NCBI GenBank assembly: GCA_963807735.1
Contig: CAWEDI010000019.1
Coordinates: forward strand, 372,001-436,000
Direction of reading: 5' to 3'
Length of the DNA: 64,000 nt
From: Roseiarcus sp963807735
Lineage (GTDB): Bacteria; Pseudomonadota; Alphaproteobacteria; Rhizobiales; Beijerinckiaceae
Shown here in pieces: positions 48,471 to 58,205 of this stretch. The notes under the pieces were generated by a model. The model saw only the letters and a list, made by a program, of their open reading frames with translations. It did not search any database and had not been told where the DNA came from. The position numbers were made by a program, and so were the translations under genes. Positions within the stretch are counted from its first letter, which is position 1; the number at the start of each line of letters is the position of its first letter.

Positions 48471-48862
48471 TCAGCTCCTAGCGCCTCAGGCGGCGTCGAC
48501 CGGGAAGCATTCCAACGGCGGGATAGTTCCAGGGTGTCGTTGTAAAAAAAGCTCGGCTCGCGTGTGATCCGGCGCGGTCTGACGACCGTACGGATTCTCC
48601 TACCCCGATAATTCCCCCTTTTTGATTCGACATTTTAGCGCTTCTTGCGTTCTGCCTTATCGTGTCCGACGCTTAAAGCGAAAAGATCGAGGCTCCTTGC
48701 GACCGCCGAGCGACGCTTCAGTCCTTCCGATGGATAGCGACGACCCTTTCTCAGCTGGCTCCTGATCCAATCCAGCCGCCCAACGGGCCAAACCCGCCAT
48801 CGCGATTGAGCATCCCGTCCTTCAAGTTGGCGTGCGACGCGACGGTGACGTCGTGGTCGCAT
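48471..48862. other. Region without a recognisable gene
   Basis: About 390 bp upstream of the response regulator. It may include more of the neighbouring transposase remnant, but I see no conserved motif. The promoter of the regulator should lie near 48480-48560. Confidence 0.35.
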
Positions 48863-49140
48863 TCAGTCCCAGCGCGCATCCGGCTTTGGACCGGAAGCAG
48901 CGGGACACCTTGTCGAGGGCCCGCGAAAAACGCTCGCAATGTCGCGCGGCTCCTCGGCGACGAACTGGCGCCCAGATCCGGTGAGGCTCAGCGCCAACGG
49001 GTTACTCAAGGCGCCGACGACGACATGAATTTTTGGTGGGCAACCCGCCGCGAGAGCGACCTCTGGCTCGGTCGGCTCCCTTTTTTCGAGCCCCGGCGCG
49101 ATGCTAATGGTCTCTGACGATGGTCGCTGGCGCACTCGTC
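48863..49140 (-). pseudogene. IS5-type transposase remnant
   Basis: One frame reads ARGRSRGGLPTK and the next IHVVVGALSNPLALSLTG. Together they give the GRSRGGxxTKIHxxxDALGNP core of IS5-type transposases with a frameshift in the AAAAATTC run. The expected DDE Asp of DALGNP has become Gly. Sequence on either side is not recognisable. It differs from the intact IS5 element at 46446. Confidence 0.55.
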
Positions 49141-49273
49141 GTTGGGATTATCGGCCCAAGCCCCTGAAAATACTCTTCCATACGCCTGCCTTCGCCCAAC
49201 GCGAGAACCGGGTAATTTGCGAGAAGCCTCAGTGGGGGATACGCCCTAGGCGGCCTGCGGGAGCTTGCGATTG

Positions 49274-51544
49274 TCAGAACTCTTCGCCGCCCACGCGGAA
49301 TTGCTGGACGAGTTGGGCGAGCTTGCGGCTTTCCTCTGTGAGGGAGTTGATAGCAGCCGTCGACTCCTCGGCCATGGCGGCGTTTTGCTGCGTCGCATGG
49401 TCTATGTCCGCGATCGCGACGTTGGCTTCGTGCATGCTCGCAGCCTGCTCGGCGGCGCCATCGGCGATCGCACCGACGACGGACGTGACCTCAGCCATCT
49501 GTTCAGTAATCCGGCCGAGCGACTTGCCAGTCTCGGCGACCAAGATGACGCCGCGCTCGATCTGAGCGCCCGAATCCAAGATCAACTGCTTGATCTCCTT
49601 GGCGGCGCCGGCGGAGCGCTGCGCCAGCGCGCGCACTTCCGACGCGACTACGGCAAATCCGCGACCCGCGTCGCCGGCGCGCGCCGCTTCGACCCCGGCG
49701 TTAAGCGCGAGCAGGCTCGTCTGGAACGCAATTTCGTCAATCACGCCAATAATCCGTGCGACCTGCTCCGAAGACTTGGAGATCGATCTCATGGCATCGA
49801 CCGCATCGCTCATCACGCGGGCGCCCGTCTGTGCGTCTGAGTCGGCTGTGCGGACAATGTCGCGCGCATGCAATGCGCCTGCGGCGGATTTCTTGACCGT
49901 TGAGGTGATCGCGTTCAGCGCGGAGACGGTTTCCTCGAGCCGCGAAGCCTGCTGCCCCGTCCGTAGCGACAGTTCCTGCGCTCCGGCAAGGATCCGGTCG
50001 CCGCCCGTCTCGATCGCGTCGACACCGGCGACAACGCCGCGCAGGGTCTCGCTTAGCTTGTGCAGCGCATCGTTGAAGTCTTCGCGAATTTGCGAATAGT
50101 CGCGGGTGAAATCGTCGTTGAGGCGCTCGGTCAGATCGCCTGCGGCTAGCCGCTGCAGGGCGTCGCCAAGCCGTAGCAAGACGTCGCTCTGTTCCGCGGA
50201 GGCGACAGCGCGTTCCGCGGCGCTTCGTCCGCGCTCGCTTTCCGCCGCCTCGCGCGCGACCCGCGCCTCCCTTTCGACGCGAACGCGTTCAGTGGCGTTT
50301 TCCTTGAACACCTGCATGGCGCGCGCCATGTCGCCGAACTCGTCGCGCTGGGCCACGATTTTTGACGGGATGTTCGCGTCAAGGTCGCCGTCCGCCAGTT
50401 GCAAGAACGCCTTGTGGAGAGCGCCAAGCACCGACAGCACGCCACGTCCAACCTGCAGCCAGCCGACGACCAACGCGAAGATCAGACCGCAGACCGTGAG
50501 CCCGACCAGCCAGTACCGGCTCAGATCAATCGACCATTGCGAGGTCATGATCGCAGCTTGCGAGACGTTCCGCGCGCCGGCAACAAGCTCCTCGACATGC
50601 GCGGCGAAAGCGATTGACTTTTCGCGGCTACCGGCCGCGATCTTTCGCTCCGCCGCGAGCTCCCCGAGTTCGTGGCGACGCAGCCGAAAGATGTCCTGGT
50701 CATTTTGCCCAAACGCGATCAGCGCACGCAGCGCAGCGATGGCCTCGCCAGCCTCAACGTCCTTGCTGAGCGCCACCGCGGCCTTTTCTGCCTTGTCTTC
50801 GCTCGCAATCAGCCGATCGCGGAACGGGATCAGCAGTTCGACTTGATCGGCGAGCGACGCCTCAACCAGCATTCCGATGATGAGATTGCTTTCGGCAGCT
50901 AGCTGCTCGAGCGCTTGCGAGCAGGACACCTTGTCTTGAAGCTCCTGGGCGGCTTTGTCGTCCAGTGCTGATTGCAGCCCAAGCTGTAAGTCGAACTCCG
51001 CGGAATCGACGAGCGGCGCGATCGTTTTTTCAAGCTGGCGATGCGCGGCTTCGGCCTCCGCAACCAATTGCACGCGTCGTGTGGCAAGCGCTATTCGTGT
51101 ACCAACCGATTTCGCCAGCGCGTCTGCGTCCGCGCCAAGCCCGCGAAAGTCCCCCTTGAGATGCTCGCGGACGCCATCGCCTGTGGTCGTCGCTATCTCC
51201 TCCAGCGAACCTTCCATAGCCCTGAGAGCTTGGCGCGAACGCGCAACGCCCAGTTGCAACTCGGGTTGGTCGTTCGCGTTCGGAAGCGCGGCTGTAGTTT
51301 CGGAAAAGTCGCTGGCCTGCCGCGCAAGTGTCAGGGCGCGGCTCATCGCCGGAATGCCGACGCGCTCAATGCGTTCGAACCCGGATTGGATCCGGTTGTA
51401 GGAAATAAACGCGACCAGGCTTGCGCCTAGGGTGAGGCTGCCTACCGCGGCGAAGGCGCCGATCAAACGCGTACGCAGCGAGAGGCCGCGACGCCCGCGA
51501 GCGTTTTCAGCCGCGCGAGCGTAGCGGCGAGGGATTCCAAACAC
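49274..51544 (-). CDS. Methyl-accepting chemotaxis protein
   Basis: 756 residues. TM1 is near residues 25-48 and TM2 near 357-378 (YWLVGLTVCGLIFALVVGW). The periplasmic part, about 310 residues, is helical and resembles the TorS/HBM-type helical-bundle sensor. HAMP domains follow (LADGDLDANIP and a second LAAGDLTERLNDD). The cytoplasmic signalling hairpin is complete, with the tip IIGVIDEIAFQTSLLALNAGVEAARAGDAGRGFAVVASEVRALAQRSA. The C-terminus (VGGEEF) is not the classical CheR-binding pentapeptide. The gene follows a substrate-binding protein by 27 bp on the same strand. That protein may deliver a ligand to the helical-bundle domain. Confidence 0.93.
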   Translation of the reverse strand: MFGIPRRYARAAENARGRRGLSLRTRLIGAFAAVGSLTLGASLVAFISYNRIQSGFERIERVGIPAMSRALTLARQASDFSETTAALPNANDQPELQLGVARSRQALRAMEGSLEEIATTTGDGVREHLKGDFRGLGADADALAKSVGTRIALATRRVQLVAEAEAAHRQLEKTIAPLVDSAEFDLQLGLQSALDDKAAQELQDKVSCSQALEQLAAESNLIIGMLVEASLADQVELLIPFRDRLIASEDKAEKAAVALSKDVEAGEAIAALRALIAFGQNDQDIFRLRRHELGELAAERKIAAGSREKSIAFAAHVEELVAGARNVSQAAIMTSQWSIDLSRYWLVGLTVCGLIFALVVGWLQVGRGVLSVLGALHKAFLQLADGDLDANIPSKIVAQRDEFGDMARAMQVFKENATERVRVEREARVAREAAESERGRSAAERAVASAEQSDVLLRLGDALQRLAAGDLTERLNDDFTRDYSQIREDFNDALHKLSETLRGVVAGVDAIETGGDRILAGAQELSLRTGQQASRLEETVSALNAITSTVKKSAAGALHARDIVRTADSDAQTGARVMSDAVDAMRSISKSSEQVARIIGVIDEIAFQTSLLALNAGVEAARAGDAGRGFAVVASEVRALAQRSAGAAKEIKQLILDSGAQIERGVILVAETGKSLGRITEQMAEVTSVVGAIADGAAEQAASMHEANVAIADIDHATQQNAAMAEESTAAINSLTEESRKLAQLVQQFRVGGEEF

Positions 51545-51570
51545 ATCCGCCTCTTTTCGCTTGCCGATCT

Positions 51571-52797
51571 TCAGCCGCCGACCTCAGCAAGCGACTTCAC
51601 CGCCTTAAACGAACCGTCGCGCTGAATGACGGTCAAAAAGACGCCATCGGACCCGTGATTATCCGTCGGAGCGTAGGTGAGTTTAAAACCGCCCAGATCA
51701 AAGGCGCTGTGGGAAATCGCCTCGAGCAACAGCTTACGCGTCGGCTCGCCATCGATCTTGCCAAGCGCCTCGATGACGACGCGGCCGACCAGATAGCCTT
51801 CCAGGGAGACGAAGCCGGGCGCTCCGGATGCGTCGATTGACTTTAACGCCGCCTGATACCTTGCAACAACGGGGATCGACGCGTCGTAGGGAAATGGCAC
51901 AACCTGCGTTACGACGACGCCTTCGCCGTCGGGCCCTAGTTCCTTCGCCAGCGCATTGCTGCCGACAAAGGAAATATTGACGAAAGTCGCGTTCATCTTG
52001 ATTTTGTGTGCGAGCTTGATGAATTCGGCGCACGGTTTGTACGGGCCGACCAGGATCACCGCCTCGGGCTCGCCTTTGCGAATGTCGAGAAGCGCGGTCT
52101 TCACCGCGACTGTGTTGCGCTCGAATGTGCCCTCCGCGACGAGCTTCATATTGCGGCGATCCAGCGCCTTTTGCACTCCCGTCAGGCCCGCGCGCCCGAA
52201 CGCGTCGTCTTGATAAAGAATGGCGATGCGTTTGACGCCCCGATCCTTTGTCAGATGGTCGACCATCGTTTCCGTCTCTTGAAAATAGGACGCGCGCACA
52301 TTGACGACGTCTGTCATTTCGGGCGCGCGAAGAAACGCGGCGCCCGTAAAGGCGCCGATGAACGGCACGCCCGCCTCCGCCGCGATCGGCGCCGTGGCCT
52401 GAGACGTCGGCGTCCCGACCGGTCCGACAAGGGCGAACACTTTGTCATCGCTGATCAGTTGCTCGACGGCCTCGATCGACTTTGTCGGCTCGTAACCATC
52501 ATTGCGGCTGACGAGCTCAAGCCTTCGGCCTTTCACGCCGCCAACAGCGTTTGCTTCAGCGAAAGCGGCCAGCAATCCCGTTCGCATCCCCTCGCCGAGC
52601 GCCGCAGCGGGCCCCTCGAGCGCGGCCGCCTGACCAAAAGCGATTTTGTCGGGGCTGACGCCGGGGTCCGCAGATGCGCCGGCGGTCGCGCCGATCAGGC
52701 TGCACAAGCCCAGGAAAGCCGCACGCCAGCCGGGTTTTATTCGGCTTGACGCGTCGAGCCGGGTCCCCGACTCTCTCTTTGAGGCGGCTTGCATCAT
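51571..52797 (-). CDS. Periplasmic substrate-binding protein, branched-chain amino acid (LivJ/urea) type
   Basis: 408 residues from ATG 52797 (GGAG about 9 nt upstream). A longer frame to 52863 is unlikely. A signal region (RAAFLGLCSLIGATAGASAD) is followed by a two-lobed type I periplasmic binding fold: IAFGQAAALEGPAAALGEGMRTG, ANAVGGVKGRRLELVSRNDGYEP, ALVGPVGTPTSQATAPIAAEAGVPFIG and VKRIAILYQDDAFGRAG. No ABC permease or ATPase gene is nearby. The next gene in the operon is a chemoreceptor, so a role in chemosensing rather than uptake is likely. The ligand is unknown. Confidence 0.9.
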   Translation of the reverse strand: MMQAASKRESGTRLDASSRIKPGWRAAFLGLCSLIGATAGASADPGVSPDKIAFGQAAALEGPAAALGEGMRTGLLAAFAEANAVGGVKGRRLELVSRNDGYEPTKSIEAVEQLISDDKVFALVGPVGTPTSQATAPIAAEAGVPFIGAFTGAAFLRAPEMTDVVNVRASYFQETETMVDHLTKDRGVKRIAILYQDDAFGRAGLTGVQKALDRRNMKLVAEGTFERNTVAVKTALLDIRKGEPEAVILVGPYKPCAEFIKLAHKIKMNATFVNISFVGSNALAKELGPDGEGVVVTQVVPFPYDASIPVVARYQAALKSIDASGAPGFVSLEGYLVGRVVIEALGKIDGEPTRKLLLEAISHSAFDLGGFKLTYAPTDNHGSDGVFLTVIQRDGSFKAVKSLAEVGG

Positions 52798-53104
52798 GCG
52801 GATCAACTCCAGGAGGCTGGGCGTAGTTGGAAGGTGGTCGTACATGCTCCACACGACTCGCACAGATTGCTGTGAGTTAATTAATAAACTATAACAATAA
52901 TCAATGTATGTCGGCGCTTATAGTATCCGTCAGTTACAATATACCCGACTATTACGTGAGAGACAATCAAGAACATCTATTTTTGTTTATGTCTCGAAGA
53001 GCTGTCGTAGAGTTATGTAACAATTTCGCGCGAGTTTTATTTCAGGATGACAAAGCTCGCGGTCACATCTCGCGCTTCGCCCGCGCCGGCCGCGATCCAT
53101 AATC
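52798..53104. other. AT-rich intergenic region
   Basis: About 300 bp, with markedly low GC between 52870 and 53040. It includes the promoter region of the binding-protein/chemoreceptor operon. No gene is visible. Confidence 0.4.
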
Positions 53105-53596
53105 CCGCAAAAATCGACCGTGAGGCTGGTCGCAAGTGCGGCCTACACGCAATTGGAGTTGAACATGATGTCATCGAAGAAATTGCGAATCGCAATGACC
53201 GCCCAATCGTTGGTGTGGAACGCCTTCTGAGATCAGTCGCACCTCGGGCTCCTGATTCAGCAGATCGTGGCTAACGCGCCTGTCGATCTGGGTGCGCCTC
53301 GCCTCGTCCACGCTGCTCTCCTTCTTGCGCTGCACCATCACTTAGTCGGGACACGAAACGCGGAACGGTTTGTCCCAGTTATATCAGGCGTCCTTTGGAA
53401 TGCCCTTCGCGGCTGCCCATTCCCGCGGAAGCGCCCTGTCTCTGTCGACGCAGCCCGACGTCCAACCCACGTCGCGAGCGATGTCATACCAATCGCCACG
53501 ATTGGGAATCGGGATCCGCGCTCTCCACTGAGGCGCCTCTCGCTCCTCAAGCGAGAGGCGTTTGGCCGTTGTCGTCTTCGCATCCGCTCGCGGCAA
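53105..53596 (-). pseudogene. Soluble diiron monooxygenase hydroxylase alpha-subunit remnant
   Basis: Read in pieces, the minus strand gives RGDWYDIARDVGW, then VDRDRALPREWAAAKGIP, then (after an in-frame stop) YNWDKPFRVS, a second stop, VMVQRKKESSVDEAR, then TQIDRRVSHDLL, and in another frame SQKAFHTNDWAVIAIRNFF, DDIMFNSNCV and AALATSLTV. This order and wording are those of toluene/alkene/isoprene monooxygenase alpha subunits (TmoA, XamoA, IsoA). About 60 residues with the first iron-ligand helix are deleted between VDEAR and TQID. Several stops and one frameshift show long decay. The C-terminal two thirds are missing. Confidence 0.75.
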
Positions 53597-53608
53597 ATGA
53601 TGCTCGGG

Positions 53609-53884
53609 TCAGCGCTTTCTGATCGCTAGATGTCGAAGTCGTTCCCTCATTCGGCCGAGATATTTGTGCAATGTCGGCTTGCTTGCGGCGTAGTCCCGGG
53701 TGTCGAAAACGAACGGCGCGTCGATGATGTGACGCAGCATCGACGAAACCGCGGCGTCAATCGAAGTCGGATTGGGCCCCATGAAGAAATCGCTGCTGCC
53801 TAGCTGATCCGCAATCGCATCGACGTCTTGGCGAGCGCGTGCGTAGACGACGTCCGCCGGCATGCGACCCCATCCGCCGAGCAT
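53609..53884 (-). pseudogene. Glutathione S-transferase, C-terminal fragment
   Basis: 91 residues with no N-terminal thioredoxin-like domain: GWGRMPADVVYARARQDVDAIADQLG, then FFMGPNPTSIDAAV, LRHIIDAPF and YAASKPTLHKYLGRMRERL. This is the all-alpha C-terminal domain of a GST of the metaxin/IsoI-like kind (FFMGxxPTSIDA, ILRHIxDAPF). A stop lies just upstream in frame, so the 5' half is lost. It ends 12 bp before the monooxygenase remnant on the same strand. That is the order seen in isoprene clusters, where GST genes precede the hydroxylase gene. Confidence 0.65.
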
Positions 53885-54321
53885 GAACCGAACTCAGACG
53901 GCTTCGAGTCGTTGACTGCTGCGCGGACGGAGAACCACCTGAGAAGGTGGCTGTCACGCCCCGCCCGGCTTTCGCGGACGAGTTTGTCGGTGGGCAACGT
54001 CCGGAATGCGAAGGGCGGCGGTTAGCACCGCGCGTTGCGGCTGGCTTGGGAACATTCGTTTCATGCTTGGCCCGATCGCGGCCAGCCGTTGAACTTCGAT
54101 GGCGACCGTCTATCGGGACCGCATAAGTTCTCGACGTAAAGTTGAAGTTCACGCCCGCCTTGGATCGCCCCGGCGCTTTGCGGCCCGGCTCAAGGTTTAC
54201 TGCCTCCACGCCCTGGGGCGTGGCTTGGCAATCCTTTAGACGATAGCCGCGGTACGAAGTTATCGCCGATCGGGCCTCCCTCGACACGCCGTGTCGGCTG
54301 GGCGATAGTGACATTTCCCGC
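53885..54321. other. Region without a recognisable gene
   Basis: About 440 bp upstream of both the GST fragment (minus) and the cyclase gene (plus). It may contain more of the decayed GST gene, but no motif of the GST N-terminal domain could be found in any frame. Confidence 0.35.
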
Positions 54322-57300
54322 GTGGGGGGTTCACCCGTGGAAGTGGGGGATTGGCTCCGTAGCCTCAGCCTCGGCCAATATGAGGCGGTCTTTCGCGAAA
54401 GCGAAATCGACTCCGAAGTTTTGCCTGAACTGACCGATGTCGATCTCGAAAAGCTCGGCATCCCGCTGGGCCACCGCAAGCGCCTCCTGAAAGCGATCGC
54501 AAATCTGGCCTCGCCGGGGCCACCGACGCCGCCCCCGCGCCTCGCGACGGCGCCAACGGAACCCGATACGGCGGAGCGACGGCAACTGACGGTAATGTTT
54601 TGCGATCTCGTCGGCTCGACCGCGTTATCGGCGAAACTCGATCCGGAAGACTTGCATGGCGTGATTGGCGCATATCATCGCTGCTGCACGGAGCAGGTCG
54701 AGCGCAATGGCGGGTTCGTCGCCAAGTATATGGGCGACGGCGTGCTGGCGTATTTTGGCTATCCCAACGCGCACGAGGACGACGCCGAGCGCGCCGTCCG
54801 AGCCGGGCTCGCCGTCGTCGAGGCGGCGCCGAAACTTGTCACCGCAGTGGGTTCGCCGCTGCAAGTGCGCGTCGGGATCGCAACGGGTCTGGTCGTGGTC
54901 GGCGATCTCGTCGGCTCGGGCGAGGCGCAGGAGCGCGGCGTCGTCGGCGAGACGCCGAACCTCGCGGCGCGGCTGCAAGCGATAGCGGCGCCGGATGAGG
55001 TTGTCCTTGCCGACGGGACGCGAAGGCTCCTTGGCGATATCTTTGAACTGAGGGATCTGGGGCTTCAGGACCTCAAAGGCGTCGCCAAGCCCGTGCGCGC
55101 CTGGGCGGCGCTGCGCGAGAGCCGGGTCGAGAGCCGGTTCGAGGCGCTCCACCCCACCGGCTTGACCGCGCTCGTCGGGCGCGAAGAAGAATGTGAATTG
55201 CTTCTGCGGCGCTGGAGCCGAGCGAAGGCCGGCGAAGGGCAGATCGTGCTGCTGTCGGGCGAGCCGGGCATCGGCAAGTCCCGTCTGACTGCCGAGCTTG
55301 AGGAGCGCTTCCGTGACGAACCGCACCACCGGCTGCGCTATTTCTGCTCGCTCCAGCACCGCGACAGCGCGCTTTATCCGTTCATCGCCCGGCTTGAGCG
55401 CACCGCGGGTTTCGAGCGCGAGGATGACGCGGCGGGACGGCTCGACAAGCTCGAACGGGCGCTCGCCAAATCCGGCGAAGTGAACGCCGGACGCGCCGCG
55501 CTCTTCGCCGATCTCCTGGGGCTCGCGCCGGAAGGCCGCTATCCGGCGCCGCCGGGGGACCCGCAGCGGCGGCGCGAGATGACGCTCGCCGCGTTGCTCG
55601 ACGAGCTCGCAACGCTGTCGCGGCAGCGGCCGACGCTATTGATCTTCGAAGACGCGCATTGGGCGGATTCGACTTCGCTCGAACTGCTCGATCGCATGGT
55701 TGAACTCGCCCCCCGCCTGCCCGTGCTGATGATTGTGACGTTCCGGCCGGAGTTCTCGGCGCCCTGGCTGGGACAAGCGCATGTCACGTCGCTGTCCTTG
55801 AACCGGTTGGCGCGGCGCGAAATGGCCGCCCTCGTCCAGAGCGTGACCGGCGGCAAACGCCTGCCGCCGGAAATCCTCAACCGCGTCATCCAGCATACCG
55901 ACGGCGTTCCGCTGTTCATCGAGGAACTGACCAAAAGTCTGCTCGAGGGCGGACTGCTGCGCGAAGAAGCGGGCGGTTATGCGCTCGCCATCCCGTCAAG
56001 CCTGCAAGACGCGCTGATGGCGCGGCTCGACCGGCTCTCCGGCGCCAAGCAAGTGGCGCAGACGGCCGCCATCATCGGCCGGGAGTTTTCCTACGAGCTG
56101 CTGCGCGCCGTGACGTCAATTTCCGATGACGAGCTTTACAGCGCGCTGCGCCGGCTTGCCGAATCCGAGTTGATCTTCCAGCGCGGCGACCCGCCTCAAG
56201 CCCGCTATACGTTCAAGCACGCGCTGGTTCAGGACGCCGCCTACCACTCGCTGCTCAGAGCCAATCGGAGCCTCCAGCATCGCCGGGTGGCCGAGGCGCT
56301 GGAGAGGCAGTTTCCCGAGACGATCGAGAAGCAGCCCGAACTCATCGCCTACCACTACACGGAGGCTGGGCTCGCCGAGCCCGCCATCGCCTACTGGCGA
56401 AAAGCCGGCCAGCAGGCGGCCAAGCGCGCGGCCAACGTCGAGGCGATCGATCATTTGCGCCGCGGCTTGGCGCTGGTGGAAAACCTGCCCGACCGCGCGG
56501 CGCACGCCGACGAGGAGCTGACCTTGCTGCTCGCCCTCGGCCCGGCCCTGATGTCGACGAGAACGAGCGCGGCGCCGGAGATACAGCAAGTCTACGATCG
56601 CGCGCTTCGCCTCGCGCGCGATCTCGGCAAGGTGGCGGAATTGTTCGCGACCGTTTGGGGATCCTGGATGATCGCGCTCGCGCGGGGCAATCAGGAAGGC
56701 ACACGCGCATGCACGGCGGAGCTGTTCAGCATCGCGCGGAAACAGAACGACGCCGGTTATCTCCTTCAAGCCCATCACTGCGCGTGGCCGGCGGAAATGC
56801 TGGTCGGCAATTTCAATTCGGCGCAAGAACACGTCGATGCTGGCCTAGCGCTCTATGACAAGGAGGCGCACCGGGACCACGCCGTTCTCTATGGTGGCCA
56901 TGACCCGGCGGTTTGCGGTTACTTGACCGACGCTCTTCTGCTGCAGGCATGGGGTCGGCCGGCCCGCTCGGCGGCGCGTCTCGACGTGGGACTCGCGCTG
57001 GCGCGCGATCTGGCGCATGCGCCCACCCTCATCCATGCTCTATGGTACGCCGCGGAGACAGGCTTCTTGCGCCACGATCCGGTCAGGGTCGCATCGTTGG
57101 TCGCCGAGTGGCTTCCGATGGCGTCGGAATTTGGTTCTTCGCTCGGCGTGGCCAATGCGTCGATGATGAACGGTTGGTCAAAGGTCATGACGGGCGACAT
57201 CGAAGTTGGCCTCGCAGAGCTACGCAACGGCCTCGATCGATGGCGCTCGACCGGCTCGAAGGTCTGGGGTTCGATTCGCCTCGGGCGGGCGGCCGCCGCC

Positions 57301-57672
57301 TTCATCGAGGCTGGCGACGTGGGACAGGGCGCGGCGCTTCTGACCGAAGCCTTTCAGGTCATGGAAGGCAACGGCGAGCGTTGGTATGAGGCGGAGCTCT
57401 TCCGGCTGCAAGGCGTGATTCTCACGAGAAGTTCGTCGAACCGGACCGCCGAGGCGGCGGCGTCTTTCGAGCGCGCGATCAAAGTGGCGGAGTTGCAGGG
57501 CGCATGCCTGTTCGAACTGCGGGCCGCAGTGGCCCTGAGCCGGCTGCGAGGCGCCCAAAAACAGCGCAGACAACGCAAGGCGCTGCTCAATTCGATTTAT
57601 CGTCGCTTCACCGAAGGGTTCGACACACCCGATCTCAAGGAGGCGAGGTCACAACTCGATGAATTGGTGTAA
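54322..57672 (+). CDS. SAM domain - class III nucleotidyl cyclase - AAA ATPase - TPR signalling protein
   Basis: Up to 1116 residues. The start is a GTG at 54322, or more probably the GTG at 54337 (VEVGDWLRSLSL). Residues about 5-65 are a sterile alpha motif (LRSLSLGQYEAVFRESEID, LEKLGIPLGHRKRLLKAI). A class III cyclase domain covers about 85-270, with metal Asp in VMFCDLVGSTAL and FVAKYMGDGVLAYFG. The ATPase module has Walker A SGEPGIGKSRL and a Walker B-like LLIFEDAHWAD. The C-terminal 450 residues are helical TPR-like repeats. There is no transmembrane segment, so it is cytoplasmic. The family is common in Hyphomicrobiales. Its input signal is unknown, and whether it makes cAMP or cGMP cannot be told. 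Confidence 0.9.
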   Translation: MGGSPVEVGDWLRSLSLGQYEAVFRESEIDSEVLPELTDVDLEKLGIPLGHRKRLLKAIANLASPGPPTPPPRLATAPTEPDTAERRQLTVMFCDLVGSTALSAKLDPEDLHGVIGAYHRCCTEQVERNGGFVAKYMGDGVLAYFGYPNAHEDDAERAVRAGLAVVEAAPKLVTAVGSPLQVRVGIATGLVVVGDLVGSGEAQERGVVGETPNLAARLQAIAAPDEVVLADGTRRLLGDIFELRDLGLQDLKGVAKPVRAWAALRESRVESRFEALHPTGLTALVGREEECELLLRRWSRAKAGEGQIVLLSGEPGIGKSRLTAELEERFRDEPHHRLRYFCSLQHRDSALYPFIARLERTAGFEREDDAAGRLDKLERALAKSGEVNAGRAALFADLLGLAPEGRYPAPPGDPQRRREMTLAALLDELATLSRQRPTLLIFEDAHWADSTSLELLDRMVELAPRLPVLMIVTFRPEFSAPWLGQAHVTSLSLNRLARREMAALVQSVTGGKRLPPEILNRVIQHTDGVPLFIEELTKSLLEGGLLREEAGGYALAIPSSLQDALMARLDRLSGAKQVAQTAAIIGREFSYELLRAVTSISDDELYSALRRLAESELIFQRGDPPQARYTFKHALVQDAAYHSLLRANRSLQHRRVAEALERQFPETIEKQPELIAYHYTEAGLAEPAIAYWRKAGQQAAKRAANVEAIDHLRRGLALVENLPDRAAHADEELTLLLALGPALMSTRTSAAPEIQQVYDRALRLARDLGKVAELFATVWGSWMIALARGNQEGTRACTAELFSIARKQNDAGYLLQAHHCAWPAEMLVGNFNSAQEHVDAGLALYDKEAHRDHAVLYGGHDPAVCGYLTDALLLQAWGRPARSAARLDVGLALARDLAHAPTLIHALWYAAETGFLRHDPVRVASLVAEWLPMASEFGSSLGVANASMMNGWSKVMTGDIEVGLAELRNGLDRWRSTGSKVWGSIRLGRAAAAFIEAGDVGQGAALLTEAFQVMEGNGERWYEAELFRLQGVILTRSSSNRTAEAAASFERAIKVAELQGACLFELRAAVALSRLRGAQKQRRQRKALLNSIYRRFTEGFDTPDLKEARSQLDELV

Positions 57673-57743
57673 GATCGTCGCGTCGGTCGCGGTGCGGGGG
57701 AGAGCCCGCTTTCGGCGCCCGCGTAAGGAAGCAGGAGGATAAC

Positions 57744-58151
57744 ATGCGTGAAATGGTCGGCGGCTGTCTATGTGGGAAGGTCAGATATTCTGCGACCGCG
57801 GAACCCGCCATGGTGGCTGTATGTCATTGCAAAAACTGCCAGAGACAGTCGGGAACCGCGTTCACCACCATTGTCGGCGTGCCCCGGGAAGCGCTGAACG
57901 TCACCGGAACGCTAAGGACCTATGAAGACCTCTCCGAGACCGGCAAAGGCATGCACCGGCGGTTTTGTCCGGAATGCGGCTCTCCCATCGTTACTGATGC
58001 GGATGGCTATCCCAATTTGACATTCGTCAAGGTTGGCACGCTCGATGACACAAGCTGGATTGATCCGACAGTGCAGTTTTGGTGCGACAGCGCGCAACCT
58101 TGGGTAAACCTTTCGGAAAAGGTTCAACCGTTTCAGAAAATGCCGGGTTGA
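57744..58151 (+). CDS. GFA-family zinc-binding protein (glutathione-dependent formaldehyde-activating enzyme/CENP-V like)
   Basis: 135 residues, normal length. The zinc ligands are in GGCLCGKVRY, CHCKNCQRQSG and RRFCPECGSPI, the full set of seven cysteines. Other family features are FTTIVGVP and LTFVKVGTLDD. The ribosome site GCAGGAGG lies just before ATG 57744. The family includes the S-hydroxymethylglutathione synthase Gfa, but most small members have no proven activity. It stands 71 bp after the cyclase gene and is probably separate from it. Confidence 0.9.
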   Translation: MREMVGGCLCGKVRYSATAEPAMVAVCHCKNCQRQSGTAFTTIVGVPREALNVTGTLRTYEDLSETGKGMHRRFCPECGSPIVTDADGYPNLTFVKVGTLDDTSWIDPTVQFWCDSAQPWVNLSEKVQPFQKMPG

Positions 58152-58205
58152 GCAGAGCTCGGAAGCAACGCTTTAGGGCGGCGCCACAGATTTAGTCCGG
58201 AAGCG

